Positions 8,696 to 17,810 are shown, counted from the first letter of the stretch. The stretch is DNA of 47,457 nt from Xanthomonas cannabis pv. cannabis (GCF_000802365.1 NZ_JSZE01000050.1:1-47457); one strand, 5' to 3'. Notes: generated by a model from the letters alone, not told the origin. Numbers and translations are program-made.

Positions 8696-9328
8696 ATGAA
8701 CCAGCCCGACGACAACGTCCATTTCTATGAGCCGACCCAGGGCCACGGTCTGCCACATGACCCGTTCAATGCCATCGTCGGCCCGCGACCGATCGGCTGG
8801 ATCGGCTCGCGCAGCGCCGAGGGCATTGCCAATCTGGCGCCGTACAGCTTCTTCAATGCCTTCAACTACACGCCGCCGATCGTCGGCTTTGCCAGCATCC
8901 GTCGCAAGGACAGCCTGCGCAATATCGAGGCCACTGGCGAATTCACCTGGAACCTGGCGACCCGCCCGCTGGCCGAAGCAATGAACGCCAGCGCGGCGAT
9001 GGTGCCCTCCGATGTCGACGAATTCGATCTTGCCGGCCTGCAGATGGCGCCATCACGCCTGATCGCTGCGCCACGGGTTGCCGCCAGCCCGGTGAGCTTT
9101 GAATGCCGGCTCAGCCAGCTGCTGCCGCTGCAGACCGCTACCGGCCACGCCATCGAGACCTGGTTGGTGCTGGGCGAGGTCGTCGGCGTGCATCTGGCGG
9201 CGTCGGCACTGCACGAGGGCATCTACGACCCGGCCGCGGTGCAGACGATTCTGCGCGCAGGCGGGCCGGCCGATTACTACGAAGTGCAGCCGCAGGCGCG
9301 CTTTCGCATGAAGCGTCCAGGCCAATGA
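8696..9328 (+). CDS. Flavin reductase-like (split-barrel FMN-binding) protein
   Basis: 210 aa from the ATG at 8696; the frame is open further upstream but that part is not family-like. The N-terminal half carries the flavin-reductase-like pattern: FNAIVGPRPIGWIGSRS, then NLAPYSFFNAFNYTPPIVGF, RKDSLRNIEATGEF and NLATRPLAEAMN. Such proteins bind FMN and act as NAD(P)H:flavin oxidoreductases or related enzymes; the substrate is unknown. It sits between trpG and trpD in the same direction and may be carried along in the tryptophan cluster. It has no obvious role in that pathway. Confidence 0.8.
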   Translation: MNQPDDNVHFYEPTQGHGLPHDPFNAIVGPRPIGWIGSRSAEGIANLAPYSFFNAFNYTPPIVGFASIRRKDSLRNIEATGEFTWNLATRPLAEAMNASAAMVPSDVDEFDLAGLQMAPSRLIAAPRVAASPVSFECRLSQLLPLQTATGHAIETWLVLGEVVGVHLAASALHEGIYDPAAVQTILRAGGPADYYEVQPQARFRMKRPGQ

Positions 9329-9450
9329 TCGCCACAGGTGCAGCCGCTTCGCCCTGGTACATCTGCTAGCTTCCGCGCGTTCCCACACTGATCGAGCGCG
9401 GCGCACGTCGCCTGCGTAGCCACCCATCACGTTCTGCCACGGTTGTTCCC

Positions 9451-10488
9451 ATGCCCATCACACCGCAAGAAGGCCTGCAGCGCACCATCGAACACCGCGA
9501 AATCTTCCACGACGAAATGGTCGAGCTGATGCGGCAGATCATGCGTGGCGAGGTGTCGGACATGATGGTCGCCGCCATCCTCACCGGGCTGCGGGTCAAG
9601 AAGGAAACCATCGGCGAGATCGCCGGCGCCGCTACCGTGATGCGCGAGTTCTCGCGCCGCGTAGAAGTGAGCGATCGCGAGCACATGGTCGATATCGTCG
9701 GTACCGGCGGTGATGGCTCGCACACCTTCAATATTTCCACCTGCGCGATGTTCGTGGCTGCGGCCGGTGGCGCAAAGGTGGCCAAGCATGGCAACCGCAG
9801 CGTGTCGTCCAAGTCCGGCAGTGCCGATGCACTGGAAGCGCTGGGCGCAGTGATCGAGCTTCAACCCGAGCAGGTGGCGGCCTCGCTGGCGCACACCGGT
9901 ATCGGCTTCATGTATGCGCCGGTGCATCACCCGGCCATGAAGGTGGTGGCGCCGGTGCGTCGCGAAATGGGCGTGCGCACCATCTTCAACATCCTCGGCC
10001 CGCTGACCAACCCCGCTGGTTCGCCCAACATCCTGATGGGCGTGTTCCACCCGGATCTGGTCGGCATCCAGGCGCGTGTGCTGCAGGAACTGGGCGCCGA
10101 GCGCGCACTGGTGGTGTGGGGCCGCGATGGCATGGACGAGCTTTCGCTCGGCGCCGGCACCTTGGTGGGCGAACTGCGCGATGGCCAGGTACGCGAGTAC
10201 GAAGTGCACCCGGAAGACTTCGGCATCGCCATGTCGGCCAGCCGCAACCTCAAGGTGGCCGATGCCGCGCAATCGCGCACGATGCTGCTGCAGGTGCTGG
10301 ACAACGTACCCGGCCCGGCCCTGGACATCGTCGCGCTCAACGCCGGCGCTGCGCTATACGTGGCCGGTGTGGCCGAGAGCATCGCAGACGGCGTCGTGCG
10401 CGCCCGCGCGGTGCTGGCCGATGGCTCGGCGCGCGCGCGGCTGGACGGCTATGTCGCCTTCACCCGCCAGATCGCCGCATCGGCCTGA
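9451..10488 (+). CDS. trpD: Anthranilate phosphoribosyltransferase
   Basis: 345 aa, full length. It transfers phosphoribose from PRPP to anthranilate. The PRPP/Mg site is visible as [17 protein letters not shown], the anthranilate tunnel segment as [15 protein letters not shown], and the DE pair as [11 protein letters not shown]. It lies upstream of trpC with a 141 bp gap, and the two are probably cotranscribed. Confidence 0.96.
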   Translation: MPITPQEGLQRTIEHREIFHDEMVELMRQIMRGEVSDMMVAAILTGLRVKKETIGEIAGAATVMREFSRRVEVSDREHMVDIVGTGGDGSHTFNISTCAMFVAAAGGAKVAKHGNRSVSSKSGSADALEALGAVIELQPEQVAASLAHTGIGFMYAPVHHPAMKVVAPVRREMGVRTIFNILGPLTNPAGSPNILMGVFHPDLVGIQARVLQELGAERALVVWGRDGMDELSLGAGTLVGELRDGQVREYEVHPEDFGIAMSASRNLKVADAAQSRTMLLQVLDNVPGPALDIVALNAGAALYVAGVAESIADGVVRARAVLADGSARARLDGYVAFTRQIAASA

Positions 10489-10629
10489 CCATGTACCTGC
10501 CAGCACTGCGCCGGCCATCACACCGCGGCATCCTCACCAGTGCGCAGGCCTGCTGTGCAGGTGGGCGCGCAGCGACGGTGCGGTGTCGCCGTCTTGACCG
10601 ATAATGCCCGCCCGCCAGGACCCGATACG

Positions 10630-11427
10630 ATGAGCGACATCCTCAACACCATCCTTGCCCGCAAGGCCGACGAAGTAGCCGAGCGCAGCGCGCGCGTGCC
10701 ATTGGCAGAGCTGGTCGCGCGCAGCGCGGATCTGCCGTCCACGCGCGGTTTTGCCGCCGCCATGCAGGCCAGCATCGCCGCCGGCGACCCGGCGGTGATC
10801 GCCGAGGTGAAAAAGGCCAGCCCGTCCAAGGGCGTGATCCGCCCGGACTTCCACCCGGCCGACATCGCGGTCAGCTACGAATTCGGTGGCGCCAGCTGCC
10901 TGTCGGTGCTGACCGACGTGGATTTCTTCCAGGGCGCCGATGCCTACCTGCGCCAGGCGCGGGAGGCCTGCACGCTGCCGGTGTTGCGCAAGGATTTCAC
11001 CGTCGACCCGTACCAGGTCTACGAGGCGCGCGCGCTGGGGGCCGACTGCATCCTGCTGATCGTCTCGGCACTGGAGGATGCGCAGCTTGCCGACCTGTCC
11101 GGTCTGGCCATGCAGCTGGGGCTGGACGTGCTGGTGGAAGTGCACGACATCGACGAGCTCGAGCGCGCGGTGCAGGTGCCGGTGCCGCTGATCGGCATCA
11201 ACAACCGCAACCTGCGCACCTTCGAGGTGTCGCTGCAGACCACCCTGGACATGCGCGCCGCGGTACCACGCGACCGCGTCCTGGTCACCGAGAGCGGCAT
11301 CGTCACCCATGCCGACGTGCAGCTGATGCGCAGCCACGGCGTGAACGCGTTTCTGGTCGGCGAGACCTTCATGCGCGCGCCCGAACCCGGCGAGTCGCTG
11401 CGTCAGCTATTCTTCGCGCATGACTGA
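10630..11427 (+). CDS. trpC: Indole-3-glycerol phosphate synthase
   Basis: 265 aa TIM-barrel enzyme that closes the indole ring from CdRP. The start at ATG 10630 gives the standard [16 protein letters not shown] beginning. Active-site segments are [22 protein letters not shown] and VTESGI. It is monofunctional, with no fused TrpF. The last 8 bp overlap the start of the following HAD phosphatase gene. Confidence 0.95.
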   Translation: MSDILNTILARKADEVAERSARVPLAELVARSADLPSTRGFAAAMQASIAAGDPAVIAEVKKASPSKGVIRPDFHPADIAVSYEFGGASCLSVLTDVDFFQGADAYLRQAREACTLPVLRKDFTVDPYQVYEARALGADCILLIVSALEDAQLADLSGLAMQLGLDVLVEVHDIDELERAVQVPVPLIGINNRNLRTFEVSLQTTLDMRAAVPRDRVLVTESGIVTHADVQLMRSHGVNAFLVGETFMRAPEPGESLRQLFFAHD

Positions 11428-12136
11428 GTCGTTTCCCGCACCGCGCGACGATGCACCGCTGGTGGTCTTCGACTTCGACCACACGTTGTACGACGGCGAT
11501 TCCGGCAGCCATCTGTTCGCCTGGCTGATCAAGCGCAACCCGTTGCGCCTGCTGGTAGCGCTGCTGGCATCGCCCATTCTGGGGCCGATGGTGGCGATGT
11601 TGCCCACCCGCCGGCGCGGCGTGTCCGGCTACGTCTGGATCGCCACGTTCGGCCTGCACCGCGCGCGCGAGTTCAACCGGTTCATCGACGCCTACGTGCT
11701 CAAGCATCAAGCGCAGATCCGGCAGCGCCTACTGCCCCACGCCTTGAAGGTGTTCACCGACCACCGCGCCGCCGGCGACCGTGTGGTGGTCGCCACGGGG
11801 GCGCCGCCCGAGCTTGCACGCGCCATTCTCGGCTTTGTCGCCCACCAGGATGTACCGGTGATCGGCAGCCTGGTCGGCCCGCGCCTGGGTGCGGTCACCG
11901 CGCGGCGGCACTGCCACAACGAAGAGAAGATGCGCATGTTGCGCGAGCGCGGCTACGCCGACATTGCCATCGCCTATTCCGACAGCACCGCAGACCTGCC
12001 GCTATTGAAGGCGGCCCGCGCCCCGGTGGTGGTCAATCCCAAGGCCAATCGCGAAGCGTTGTTCCGCCAGGTGCTGCCTGCAGGCACGCCGATCCTCAAC
12101 TGGGGTTGCCGCGACCGCGGCGGCAAGGCGCTCTAA
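11420..12136 (+). CDS. HAD-superfamily phosphatase, SerB-like (HAD-IB)
   Basis: 238 aa, overlapping trpC by 8 bp, so probably cotranslated. Motif I is FDFDHT (Asp18 nucleophile, Asp20 acid/base), motif II is around VVATGAPP, the motif III region is HNEEKMRML, and motif IV is [11 protein letters not shown]. This pattern fits the HAD-IB group with phosphoserine phosphatase and related enzymes. The cap contains a hydrophobic stretch around [18 protein letters not shown], possibly membrane-associating. The substrate is unknown; a phosphoserine or lipid phosphate is possible. Confidence 0.8.
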   Translation: MTESFPAPRDDAPLVVFDFDHTLYDGDSGSHLFAWLIKRNPLRLLVALLASPILGPMVAMLPTRRRGVSGYVWIATFGLHRAREFNRFIDAYVLKHQAQIRQRLLPHALKVFTDHRAAGDRVVVATGAPPELARAILGFVAHQDVPVIGSLVGPRLGAVTARRHCHNEEKMRMLRERGYADIAIAYSDSTADLPLLKAARAPVVVNPKANREALFRQVLPAGTPILNWGCRDRGGKAL

Positions 12137-12475
12137 GGCCCGCTTGTTTCTATAACAGCGGGACGCGATGCACATCTGAGGGACGGCAAGTCATGCAGCA
12201 CGGCCTCAGGCACAGGCGCAAGCACTGAGCAGACGCAAGCACTAGCGCCAGCGTGTCGTGGCGACAGTCAGAGCCACCGCGGTGCTGGCCAAAGCGCAGC
12301 CACCAGCACAAGCACACGGCGATGCACAGACTGCATTGGACCTGCACCACTCACGACGCGCAACGTACGCACTGCGCACCAACTCGACACGAGCTCCGCG
12401 CAGCGGCGTGAAGGGCCGCAAGCATCAGCCCGCTACAGCTGGATTGCATCAGCCCGGTTTGCCATTCTGGAAACA
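12137..12475. other. Intergenic region between convergent HAD and clp genes
   Basis: There is no gene I can support. The sequence is compositionally simple, with repeated GCAAGCACT-like words around 12218-12245, and plus-strand frames here lack family features. Confidence 0.4.
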
Positions 12476-12504
12476 ACGGTCGGTGCGACCTCCGCACCGA
12501 CCGT
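12476..12504 (-). terminator. Perfect 12-bp inverted repeat behind clp
   Basis: ACGGTCGGTGCG (12476-12487) pairs perfectly with 12493-12504 across a 5-nt loop, 17 bp past the clp stop codon. On the clp strand it is followed only by TGTTTCC, a poor U tract. It may end transcription inefficiently or stabilise the clp mRNA 3' end. Confidence 0.5.
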
Positions 12505-12521
12505 GGATCGCTGGCGGTGTC

Positions 12522-13214
12522 TTAGCGCGTGCCGTACAGCACGACGGTCTTGCCGCGTGCATGCAACAGGCCGTCGGCCTGCAGCTTCTTGAGCACACGG
12601 CCGGCCATTTCGCGCGAGCACCCGACCAGGCGTGCCAGCTCCTGTCGCGACACCCGCAGCTGCGTGCCCTGCGGGTGGCTCATCGCCTCGGGCTCCTTGG
12701 ACAGATCGTGCAGGGTGCGCACGATGCGGTCGGTCACGTCCAGGAAGGCCAGGCGGCTGGCTTTCCTTGTGGTGTCGAGCAGCCGTTTTGAAAGCTGAAC
12801 ACCCAGTGCGTACAGGATGCGCGGTGCATCCGGCGACAGGCTGGTCTGGAACAGCTGCTGCAGGCGCTCGTAGCTGATCTCCGCCAACTCGCACTGGGTG
12901 CGGGTACGCAGGATCACTTCGCGGGTATCGGATTCGATGAACAACCCCATCTCGCCGACGAACTCGCCGCTCCCGAAGTAGCCCAGCACCAACTCACGAT
13001 CGTCATCTTCCTCGGCAATGATGCTCACCGAGCCGCTGATGACGTAGTAGAGGGTGCCGGCCGGGTCTCCTGGCCGGAACACATCGGTCCGGGTCGGATA
13101 GCGCCTGCGGTGGCTGTGCGCCAGAAAACGCTCGATGGTGCCCGCGTCCAGCGCCAGGGAAGGGGTAGCGTTACGTACCGTCGTAGTCACAACCGTCGTG
13201 TTTCCTGGGCTCAT
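12522..13214 (-). CDS. clp: CRP-family global regulator Clp (cyclic-di-GMP responsive)
   Basis: 230 aa. An N-terminal cyclic-nucleotide-binding beta roll spans about 30-140 (RPGDPAGTLYYVISGSVSI, GEFVGEMGLF), followed by a dimerisation helix and a Crp-type helix-turn-helix (VSRQELARLVGCSREMAGRV). The sequence matches the xanthomonad Clp protein. Clp is known to activate extracellular enzyme and exopolysaccharide genes in the rpf/DSF pathway and to lose DNA binding when it binds cyclic di-GMP. It is divergent from speD, the usual xanthomonad arrangement. A hairpin lies directly behind the stop codon. Confidence 0.95.
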   Translation of the reverse strand: MSPGNTTVVTTTVRNATPSLALDAGTIERFLAHSHRRRYPTRTDVFRPGDPAGTLYYVISGSVSIIAEEDDDRELVLGYFGSGEFVGEMGLFIESDTREVILRTRTQCELAEISYERLQQLFQTSLSPDAPRILYALGVQLSKRLLDTTRKASRLAFLDVTDRIVRTLHDLSKEPEAMSHPQGTQLRVSRQELARLVGCSREMAGRVLKKLQADGLLHARGKTVVLYGTR

Positions 13215-13351
13215 GGTAGTTCCGCGTGTAATTCCTGAAGCTTAACGGCATGAGTCATGCAAGGTAAACCATTCTCAACATCGGCATTTCGTTGCTGGGA
13301 TCTTTGGCTCATAATTGACTCCTTTCCCGCTTTCCATAAGGACAGACCGAC

Positions 13352-14146
13352 GTGGTCAAGCCGTTGCCTCGCCTGAGGCTACAGGGGTTCAACAACCTCA
13401 CCAAGGCGCTGAGCTTCAACATCTACGACGTCTGTTATGCGCGTACCGAAGAAGAGCGTCAGCGCTACATCGAGTATATCGATGAGCAGTACGACGCCGA
13501 TCGCCTGACGCAGATCCTGACCGATGTGGCCGAGATCATCGGTGCCAACATCCTCAATATCGCACGCCAGGACTACGATCCGCAGGGCGCATCGGTGACG
13601 ATCCTGATCTCCGAAGAGCCGGTGATCGACAAGAAGCAGGCCGGCAAGGAGCTGATCTCCGATGCCGTGGTTGCTCATATGGACAAGAGCCATATCACGG
13701 TCCATACATATCCGGAAACGCATCCGCAGGAAGGCATCGCCACCTTCCGCGCCGACATCGACGTCGCCACGTGCGGGGTCATCTCGCCGTTGAAGGCGCT
13801 GAACTACCTGATCGAGAGTCTGGAATCAGACATCGTGATCATGGACTACCGCGTACGCGGCTTCACGCGCGACGTGAAGGGCAAAAAGCATTACATCGAT
13901 CACAAGATCAACTCGATCCAGCACTTCCTGGCCAAGAACGTGAAGTCGCGTTACGAGATGTTCGACGTGAACGTCTATCAGGAAAACATCTTCCACACCA
14001 AGATGCACCTGAAAGACTTCGATCTGGATCAGTACCTGTTCGAAGAGCGTGCCAAGAACCTTTCGTTCAAGGAGCGCATGAAGATCGAAACGCTGCTCAA
14101 GCGCGAGATCGAAGAGCTGTTCCACGGGCGTAACCTGAGCGAGTAA
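13352..14146 (+). CDS. speD: S-adenosylmethionine decarboxylase proenzyme (long bacterial form)
   Basis: 264 aa, the class 1A length found in E. coli. It makes decarboxylated SAM for spermidine synthesis. The start is GTG at 13352, preceded by AAGGA at 13338-13342. The N-terminus [20 protein letters not shown] is conserved. Self-cleavage before Ser113 in [15 protein letters not shown] would generate the pyruvoyl cofactor. No speE lies adjacent. Confidence 0.95.
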
Positions 14147-14197
14147 GCGCAGCGAACGACCGATGCGCGCCTGTTTGCAGGTGTGCAACCGAATCAA

Positions 14198-14248
14198 GGC
14201 GGGACGGCCCGCCACGCGATGACCTCGCGTTCCACAGCCGACGGCGGC
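14198..14248 (+). promoter_or_regulatory. Guanidine-II riboswitch (mini-ykkC motif)
   Basis: Two hairpins each present an ACGG loop, the defining feature of mini-ykkC. P1 is GGCGGG-ACGG-CCCGCC at 14198-14213; P2 is GCCG-ACGG-CGGC at 14237-14248. A 23-nt linker separates them. The ACGR loops dock on each other when guanidinium binds. P2 runs directly into the terminator stem starting at 14248, so ligand binding and terminator formation compete for the same bases. The downstream gene is the guanidine exporter sugE/gdx, exactly the expected target. Confidence 0.88.
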
Positions 14249-14280
14249 CCAGTGTGCACACACTGGGTCGCTTTTTTTTT
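14248..14280 (+). terminator. Riboswitch-controlled rho-independent terminator
   Basis: CCCAGTGTG (14248-14256) and CACACTGGG (14259-14267) form a perfect stem, followed by GTCGC-type spacing and a run of nine T (14272-14280). It shares C14248 with the P2 stem of the guanidine-II aptamer, fitting its role as the expression platform. Without ligand it would stop transcripts before sugE; it can also end speD read-through. Confidence 0.85.
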
Positions 14281-14308
14281 GTCCGTTTTTTCTGTGAGGA
14301 GTACTGCA

Positions 14309-14623
14309 ATGCCTTGGATCTATCTCGTTCTGGCCGGCGTGTTCGAAATCGGCTTCGCCATGGGGCTCAAGTACAGCGATGGCTTCACCCGACTGTGGCC
14401 AACCGTGCTGACCATTGGCTTGGCCGGCATCAGCCTGTGGTTGCTGACCCAGGCCCTGAAGACCATTCCGGTAGGCACCGGCTACGCGATCTGGACCGGC
14501 ATCGGCGCGCTGGGCGTGACCATCGCCGGCATCGCACTGTTCGGCGACAGCGCTTCATGGTCACGGCTGGCCTGCATCGGGCTGATCGTCGCCGGCGTGA
14601 TCGGGTTGAAGTTGGTCAGTTAG
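14309..14623 (+). CDS. sugE: Guanidinium exporter of the SMR family (SugE/Gdx)
   Basis: 104 aa, four transmembrane helices, the standard small-multidrug-resistance size; works as an antiparallel dimer exchanging guanidinium for protons. The proton/substrate-binding Glu13 is present (GVFEIGF), together with Gly10, Ser42, Tyr59 and Trp62 typical of the Gdx subtype. Phe16 occupies a position often held by Trp. GAGGAG at 14296-14301 gives a strong ribosome binding site for ATG 14309. The frame is open to 14183 but the upstream part is the riboswitch. Regulation by guanidine is inferred from the leader. Confidence 0.92.
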   Translation: MPWIYLVLAGVFEIGFAMGLKYSDGFTRLWPTVLTIGLAGISLWLLTQALKTIPVGTGYAIWTGIGALGVTIAGIALFGDSASWSRLACIGLIVAGVIGLKLVS

Positions 14624-14673
14624 TCAGCCCGCTGCACGGGCCGGCGCCCCACGTTCGCCAATCCCGACCCCGG

Positions 14674-15327
14674 CTAGAGCCGGTAGGCCACCGTCTTCAT
14701 CAGCTTGGACGCCAAGGCCATGGCGGTGGGGATGGGGGGCGGCAGCAGGCGTGCGCCGGCCTGCTCGGCCTGATCGGCATGGCGGGCTTCGTCGATCTTC
14801 ATCACGCGCAGGATCGCGCGGCTGCGCTGGTCGGTTGCGGGCAGGGTTTCCAGGTGTTCGTCCAGGTGGGCTTCCACCTGGCGTTCGGTCTCGACCACGA
14901 AGCCCAGGCTCCAGTCGTCCCCGCGCAGCCCGGCCAGCGCGCCGAGAGCATAGCTGCCGGCATACCAGAGCGGGTTGAACAGGCTGGGGCGGCTGTCCAG
15001 CTCGTGCAGGCGATCGGCACACCAGGACAGGTGGTCGGTTTCTTCCTGCGCGGCTTCCAGCAGATGGTGCTGGGTGTGTGCGTCGCGGGCGACCGCGGCC
15101 TGCCCGAAATACAGGCCTTGGGCGCAGACTTCGCCGACGTGGTTGATGCGCATCAGGCCGGCGGCATGGCGGCGCTGGTCGGGTGACAAGGCGGTAGCCG
15201 GGGTGTCGGCGGCGGGATTGGGGCGCTCGGCAGGCGGGTTGCCGAAGACGGTCTCCAGCGCGCGCTGGGCTTCGACCAGCAGCCGGTCGAGCGGACTTTG
15301 CAGTCGGGTAGGGGTGGTCTGGGTCAT
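14674..15327 (-). CDS. coq7: Diiron 2-polyprenyl-3-methyl-6-methoxybenzoquinol monooxygenase
   Basis: 217 aa. Catalyses the C6 hydroxylation of ubiquinone biosynthesis, replacing UbiF. Iron ligands are visible: Glu66 ([10 protein letters not shown]), Glu96/His99 (EETDH), a Glu in [10 protein letters not shown], and EARHAD near the C-terminus. The start at 15327 is chosen because the MTQTT start lies just ahead of conserved sequence; a longer open frame reaches 15495 but overlaps the rplM promoter region. Convergent with sugE. Confidence 0.93.
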   Translation of the reverse strand: MTQTTPTRLQSPLDRLLVEAQRALETVFGNPPAERPNPAADTPATALSPDQRRHAAGLMRINHVGEVCAQGLYFGQAAVARDAHTQHHLLEAAQEETDHLSWCADRLHELDSRPSLFNPLWYAGSYALGALAGLRGDDWSLGFVVETERQVEAHLDEHLETLPATDQRSRAILRVMKIDEARHADQAEQAGARLLPPPIPTAMALASKLMKTVAYRL

Positions 15328-15389
15328 GCAGGGATTCTGGCCCCCGGCCGACCCGCTGCCAACCGCCCGCCACTCGCGGTGGGGGCGGC

Positions 15390-15418
15390 TTGCGCCGCGG
15401 TGGGCTGGCGCGTACAAT
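15390..15418 (+). promoter_or_regulatory. Sigma-70 promoter of rplM-rpsI
   Basis: -35 TTGCGC (15390-15395) and -10 TACAAT (15413-15418) are separated by exactly 17 bp. This leaves a leader of roughly 85 nt before the rplM ATG. Confidence 0.6.
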
Positions 15419-15461
15419 CCCGCCTCTTCTGTTTCGCCTTCACAACGCGTGGCAAAGTTCC

Positions 15462-15496
15462 AGTGGTCTTCGGCCGCTGCAATCCGCCCGACCACT
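15462..15496 (+). promoter_or_regulatory. Candidate L13 autoregulatory leader hairpin
   Basis: AGTGGTC (15462-15468) pairs with GACCACT (15490-15496) around a GC-rich loop, 13 nt before the rplM start codon. L13 represses its own operon in enterobacteria through the mRNA leader, so a leader structure is expected here. The specific role of this hairpin is inferred from position. Confidence 0.4.
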
Positions 15497-15509
15497 CAAG
15501 AGTTTTCTC

Positions 15510-15938
15510 ATGACTACGTTCACCGCCAAGTCCGAGACCGTCCAGCGCGACTGGTATCTCGTTGACGCCGCCGGCAAGACGCTCGGCCGTCTGTCCACCG
15601 AACTGGCCCGCCGCCTGCGCGGCAAGCACAAGCCGGTTTATACCCCCCACGTCGATACCGGCGATTACCTCGTGGTGATCAACGCCGAGAAGATCGTCGT
15701 CACGGGCAACAAGCTGAAAGACAAGAAGTATCACCGCTTCACCGGCTACATCGGTAACCTGAAGACCGAGAGCCTGGAGCAGGCGCTGCAGCGCCACCCG
15801 GAGCGCGTGATCGAAATCGCCGTCAAGGGCATGCTGCCGAAGGGCCCCCTGGGTCGCACCATGTACCGCAAGCTCAAGGTCTATTCGGGTGCCGAGCATC
15901 CGCACGCCGCCCAGCAGCCGCAAGTTCTGGATATCTAA
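15510..15938 (+). CDS. rplM: 50S ribosomal protein L13
   Basis: 142 aa, full length. Conserved blocks include [46 protein letters not shown] and [11 protein letters not shown]. The ATG at 15510 is preceded by AAGAG. rpsI starts 2 bp after the stop, forming the near-universal rplM-rpsI operon. Confidence 0.98.
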
Positions 15939-15940
15939 TC

Positions 15941-16333
15941 ATGGCTATCACGCAAAACTACGGCACTGGCCGCCGCAAGTCCTCCACCGCTCGCGTGTTC
16001 CTGCGCAAGGGCACCGGCAAGATCACCGTCAACGACCGTCCGCTGGACGAGTTCTTCGGCCGTGAGACGGCGCGCATGATCGTGCGTCAGCCGCTCGAGC
16101 TCACCAAGAACACCGAGAGCTTCGACATCCTGGTCACCGCCTCCGGCGGCGGCACCACCGGCCAGGCCGGTGCGATCCGTCTGGGCATCGCCCGTGCGCT
16201 GGTCGAGTACGACGAAACCCTGAAGTCCGAGCTGCGCAAGGCCGGCTTCATGACCCGCGACGCCCGTGAAGTCGAGCGTAAGAAGGTCGGTCTGCACAAG
16301 GCACGTCGCGCGACCCAGTTCTCCAAGCGCTGA
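15941..16333 (+). CDS. rpsI: 30S ribosomal protein S9
   Basis: 130 aa, full length. Conserved [34 protein letters not shown] and the basic tail ending ATQFSKR, which contacts P-site tRNA, are present. Second gene of the rplM operon, 2 bp downstream of L13, followed by a strong terminator. Confidence 0.98.
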   Translation: MAITQNYGTGRRKSSTARVFLRKGTGKITVNDRPLDEFFGRETARMIVRQPLELTKNTESFDILVTASGGGTTGQAGAIRLGIARALVEYDETLKSELRKAGFMTRDAREVERKKVGLHKARRATQFSKR

Positions 16334-16350
16334 TCCATCGCGTTTGCTGC

Positions 16351-16368
16351 GCCCCGGTTCGCCGGGGC
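16351..16368 (+). other. UUCG-capped hairpin behind rpsI
   Basis: GCCCCGG-TTCG-CCGGGGC is a perfect 7-bp stem with the very stable UUCG tetraloop. It has no T run of its own and stands 10 bp before the real terminator. It may block 3' exonucleases. Confidence 0.55.
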
Positions 16369-16377
16369 CGCTGCTTC

Positions 16378-16402
16378 AAAAGCCCGGCATTGCCGGGCTT
16401 TT
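16378..16402 (+). terminator. Rho-independent terminator of rplM-rpsI
   Basis: GCCCGGC (16382-16388), a three-base loop ATT, and GCCGGGC (16392-16398) form the stem; an AAAA/TTTT extension on both sides makes it bidirectional in principle. It is followed by TTTTGTCGTTTT. Confidence 0.85.
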
Positions 16403-16753
16403 GTCGTTTTGGGTGATCCCGATGCGCGCGCCCGCGTAGGGCAATGGCAGGGCAGGGGCTTGCCCCAATCGCTTGGCGTGACACGACAGTAGTCGCGGGC
16501 AGGAGGGAGGCGAAGCGGCATGGCGCGCATGCGTCGGTTGGTGCGGCCGTGCGTCCAGAGGGCCAGACGGCAGCGCGGCGCTGCATCGTGTGTCATGCGC
16601 CGATGGCGGTTTCGGTTGCCTGACGGTCGTCCCGTACGAGCGCGATCAGCCCGGGCGACGTCGTAGTGCCTGTCCCGGTATCGGTTGGGTGGAGGTGGCT
16701 GCGCTGTTGGGCGCGTTGCTCTGCGAACGGCCGAGCCGGGGCATGGCGGCAAC
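16403..16753. other. Intergenic region between the rpsI and tRNA-Gln terminators
   Basis: About 350 bp with no gene, repeat or regulatory signal I can support. Open frames on both strands here lack family features. Confidence 0.45.
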
Positions 16754-16781
16754 AAAAAAGGCCCGATCTTTCGATCGGACC
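16754..16781 (-). terminator. Terminator of the tRNA-Gln transcript
   Basis: On the minus strand GGTCCGATC-GAAA-GATCGGGCC (one G-T wobble, GNRA loop) is followed by TTTTTT. It lies 9 bp beyond the tRNA 3' end. Confidence 0.85.
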
Positions 16782-16790
16782 TTTTGTGTC

Positions 16791-16865
16791 TGGCTGCCCC
16801 GGATGGATTCGAACCACCGAATGCCTGAGTCAGAGTCAGGTGCCTTACCGCTTGGCGACGGGGCA
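16791..16865 (-). tRNA. tRNA-Gln (anticodon CTG)
   Basis: 75 nt including an encoded CCA. The acceptor stem TGCCCCG pairs with CGGGGCA. The anticodon stem CCTGA/TCAGG closes the loop CTCTGAC, giving CTG, which reads CAG codons. The T loop TTCGAAT is standard. A terminator follows. Confidence 0.93.
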
Positions 16866-16917
16866 ATAAAAACGTGTTGTCCCAGAGTATCGCACGCCTG
16901 GGCAGGCCTGGATACCT

Positions 16918-16994
16918 TGGTGGCTATGGGTGGACTCGAACCACCGACCCCAGCATTATGAGTGCTGTGCTCTAACCGGCTGAGCTACATAGCC
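16918..16994 (-). tRNA. tRNA-Met (anticodon CAT, elongator type)
   Basis: 77 nt including encoded CCA. The acceptor stem GGCTATG pairs with CATAGCC, with paired 1-72 bases as in elongator rather than initiator tRNA. The anticodon stem CAGCA/TGCTG encloses CTCATAA. The D arm contains AGCTCAGCCGGTTAGAGCA and the T loop is TTCGAGT. Lies 52 bp upstream of tRNA-Gln on the same strand, probably one transcript. Confidence 0.93.
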
Positions 16995-17112
16995 TAGGGA
17001 GCCGGCAATTCTTACGAAGCATCCGTGCGTTGTCAAGCATTTCGTTTTCAGCTTGTGAGCCGGGCGTCGCCGTGGCAGAGTCGGTGACAGTAGATTTTCA
17101 GGAGTCCGCATC

Positions 17113-17730
17113 GTGATCGATCCGGACGGCTTCCGGCCAAACGTCGGTATTGTGCTGATGCGCAAGGACGGTCAGGTGTTCTGGGCACGACGTGTGCGCA
17201 GGGACGGCTGGCAGTTCCCGCAAGGCGGCATGAATACCGACGAGACGCCCGTCGAAGCCATGTACCGCGAGTTACGCGAAGAAACCGGGTTGTTGCCTGA
17301 GCATGTGGAACTGCTCGGCGCCACGCCCGGCTGGCTACGCTATCGCCTGCCGAGCCGGGCGGTGCGCCGCAACGAGCGGCAGGTCTGCATCGGGCAGAAG
17401 CAGGTGTGGTTCCTGCTGCAGTTCACCGGCGACGAATCCCATCTCAGGCTCGACCATACCGACACGCCGGAGTTCGACCACTGGCGCTGGGTGGATTTCT
17501 GGTACCCGGTCGAGCACGTGGTGATGTTCAAGCGCGGGGTCTATGCGCGTGCGCTGCGCCACCTGGCGCCGCTCGCGCAGAATCTGGCGGGGCCGGCAGC
17601 GGTCGGGGTCATGCCGGAGCGTGCGCTGGAGGCATGGTTGCCGGGCAGCAGTGCGGCCGGTCACGACAGCCCGCGCAAACGCCCACGCAAGCGGGGCGGG
17701 CCTCGCCAAGTGCGGATTAATAATGATTAA
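17113..17730 (+). CDS. rppH: RNA pyrophosphohydrolase (Nudix)
   Basis: 205 aa. Removes pyrophosphate from the 5' triphosphate end of mRNA, starting RNase E-dependent decay. It begins [16 protein letters not shown] from GTG 17113, with AGGAG just upstream. The Nudix box reads [22 protein letters not shown]. The C-terminal tail (about 165-205) is basic and proline/arginine-rich ([12 protein letters not shown]), an RNA-binding-like extension longer than in E. coli RppH. Confidence 0.95.
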   Translation: MIDPDGFRPNVGIVLMRKDGQVFWARRVRRDGWQFPQGGMNTDETPVEAMYRELREETGLLPEHVELLGATPGWLRYRLPSRAVRRNERQVCIGQKQVWFLLQFTGDESHLRLDHTDTPEFDHWRWVDFWYPVEHVVMFKRGVYARALRHLAPLAQNLAGPAAVGVMPERALEAWLPGSSAAGHDSPRKRPRKRGGPRQVRINND

Positions 17731-17768
17731 CGTTTGGAATTGACACCTATTCTCGTTTGCGGTGCAAT
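17716..17768 (+). promoter_or_regulatory. bfd promoter with possible Fur box
   Basis: -35 TTGACA (17740-17745), a 17-bp spacer and -10 TGCAAT (17763-17768) make a good sigma-70 promoter. Just upstream, overlapping the rppH stop codon, AATAATGATTAACGTTT (about 17719-17735) resembles one and a half arms of a Fur box (roughly 12 of 19 consensus positions). Iron-responsive control would suit bacterioferritin-associated ferredoxin. Confidence 0.45.
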
Positions 17769-17810
17769 CGGTGCCGGTCCTCTCCGGATCGCAAGCACCC
17801 GACCGATACC

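Noticed and set aside
9427-10272. 281-codon minus-strand frame antisense to trpD
   Set aside because: It mirrors trpD, which has intact active-site motifs.
16351-16368. UUCG hairpin considered as the rpsI terminator
   Set aside because: No T run follows. The hairpin at 16378-16402 with its T tract is the better candidate.
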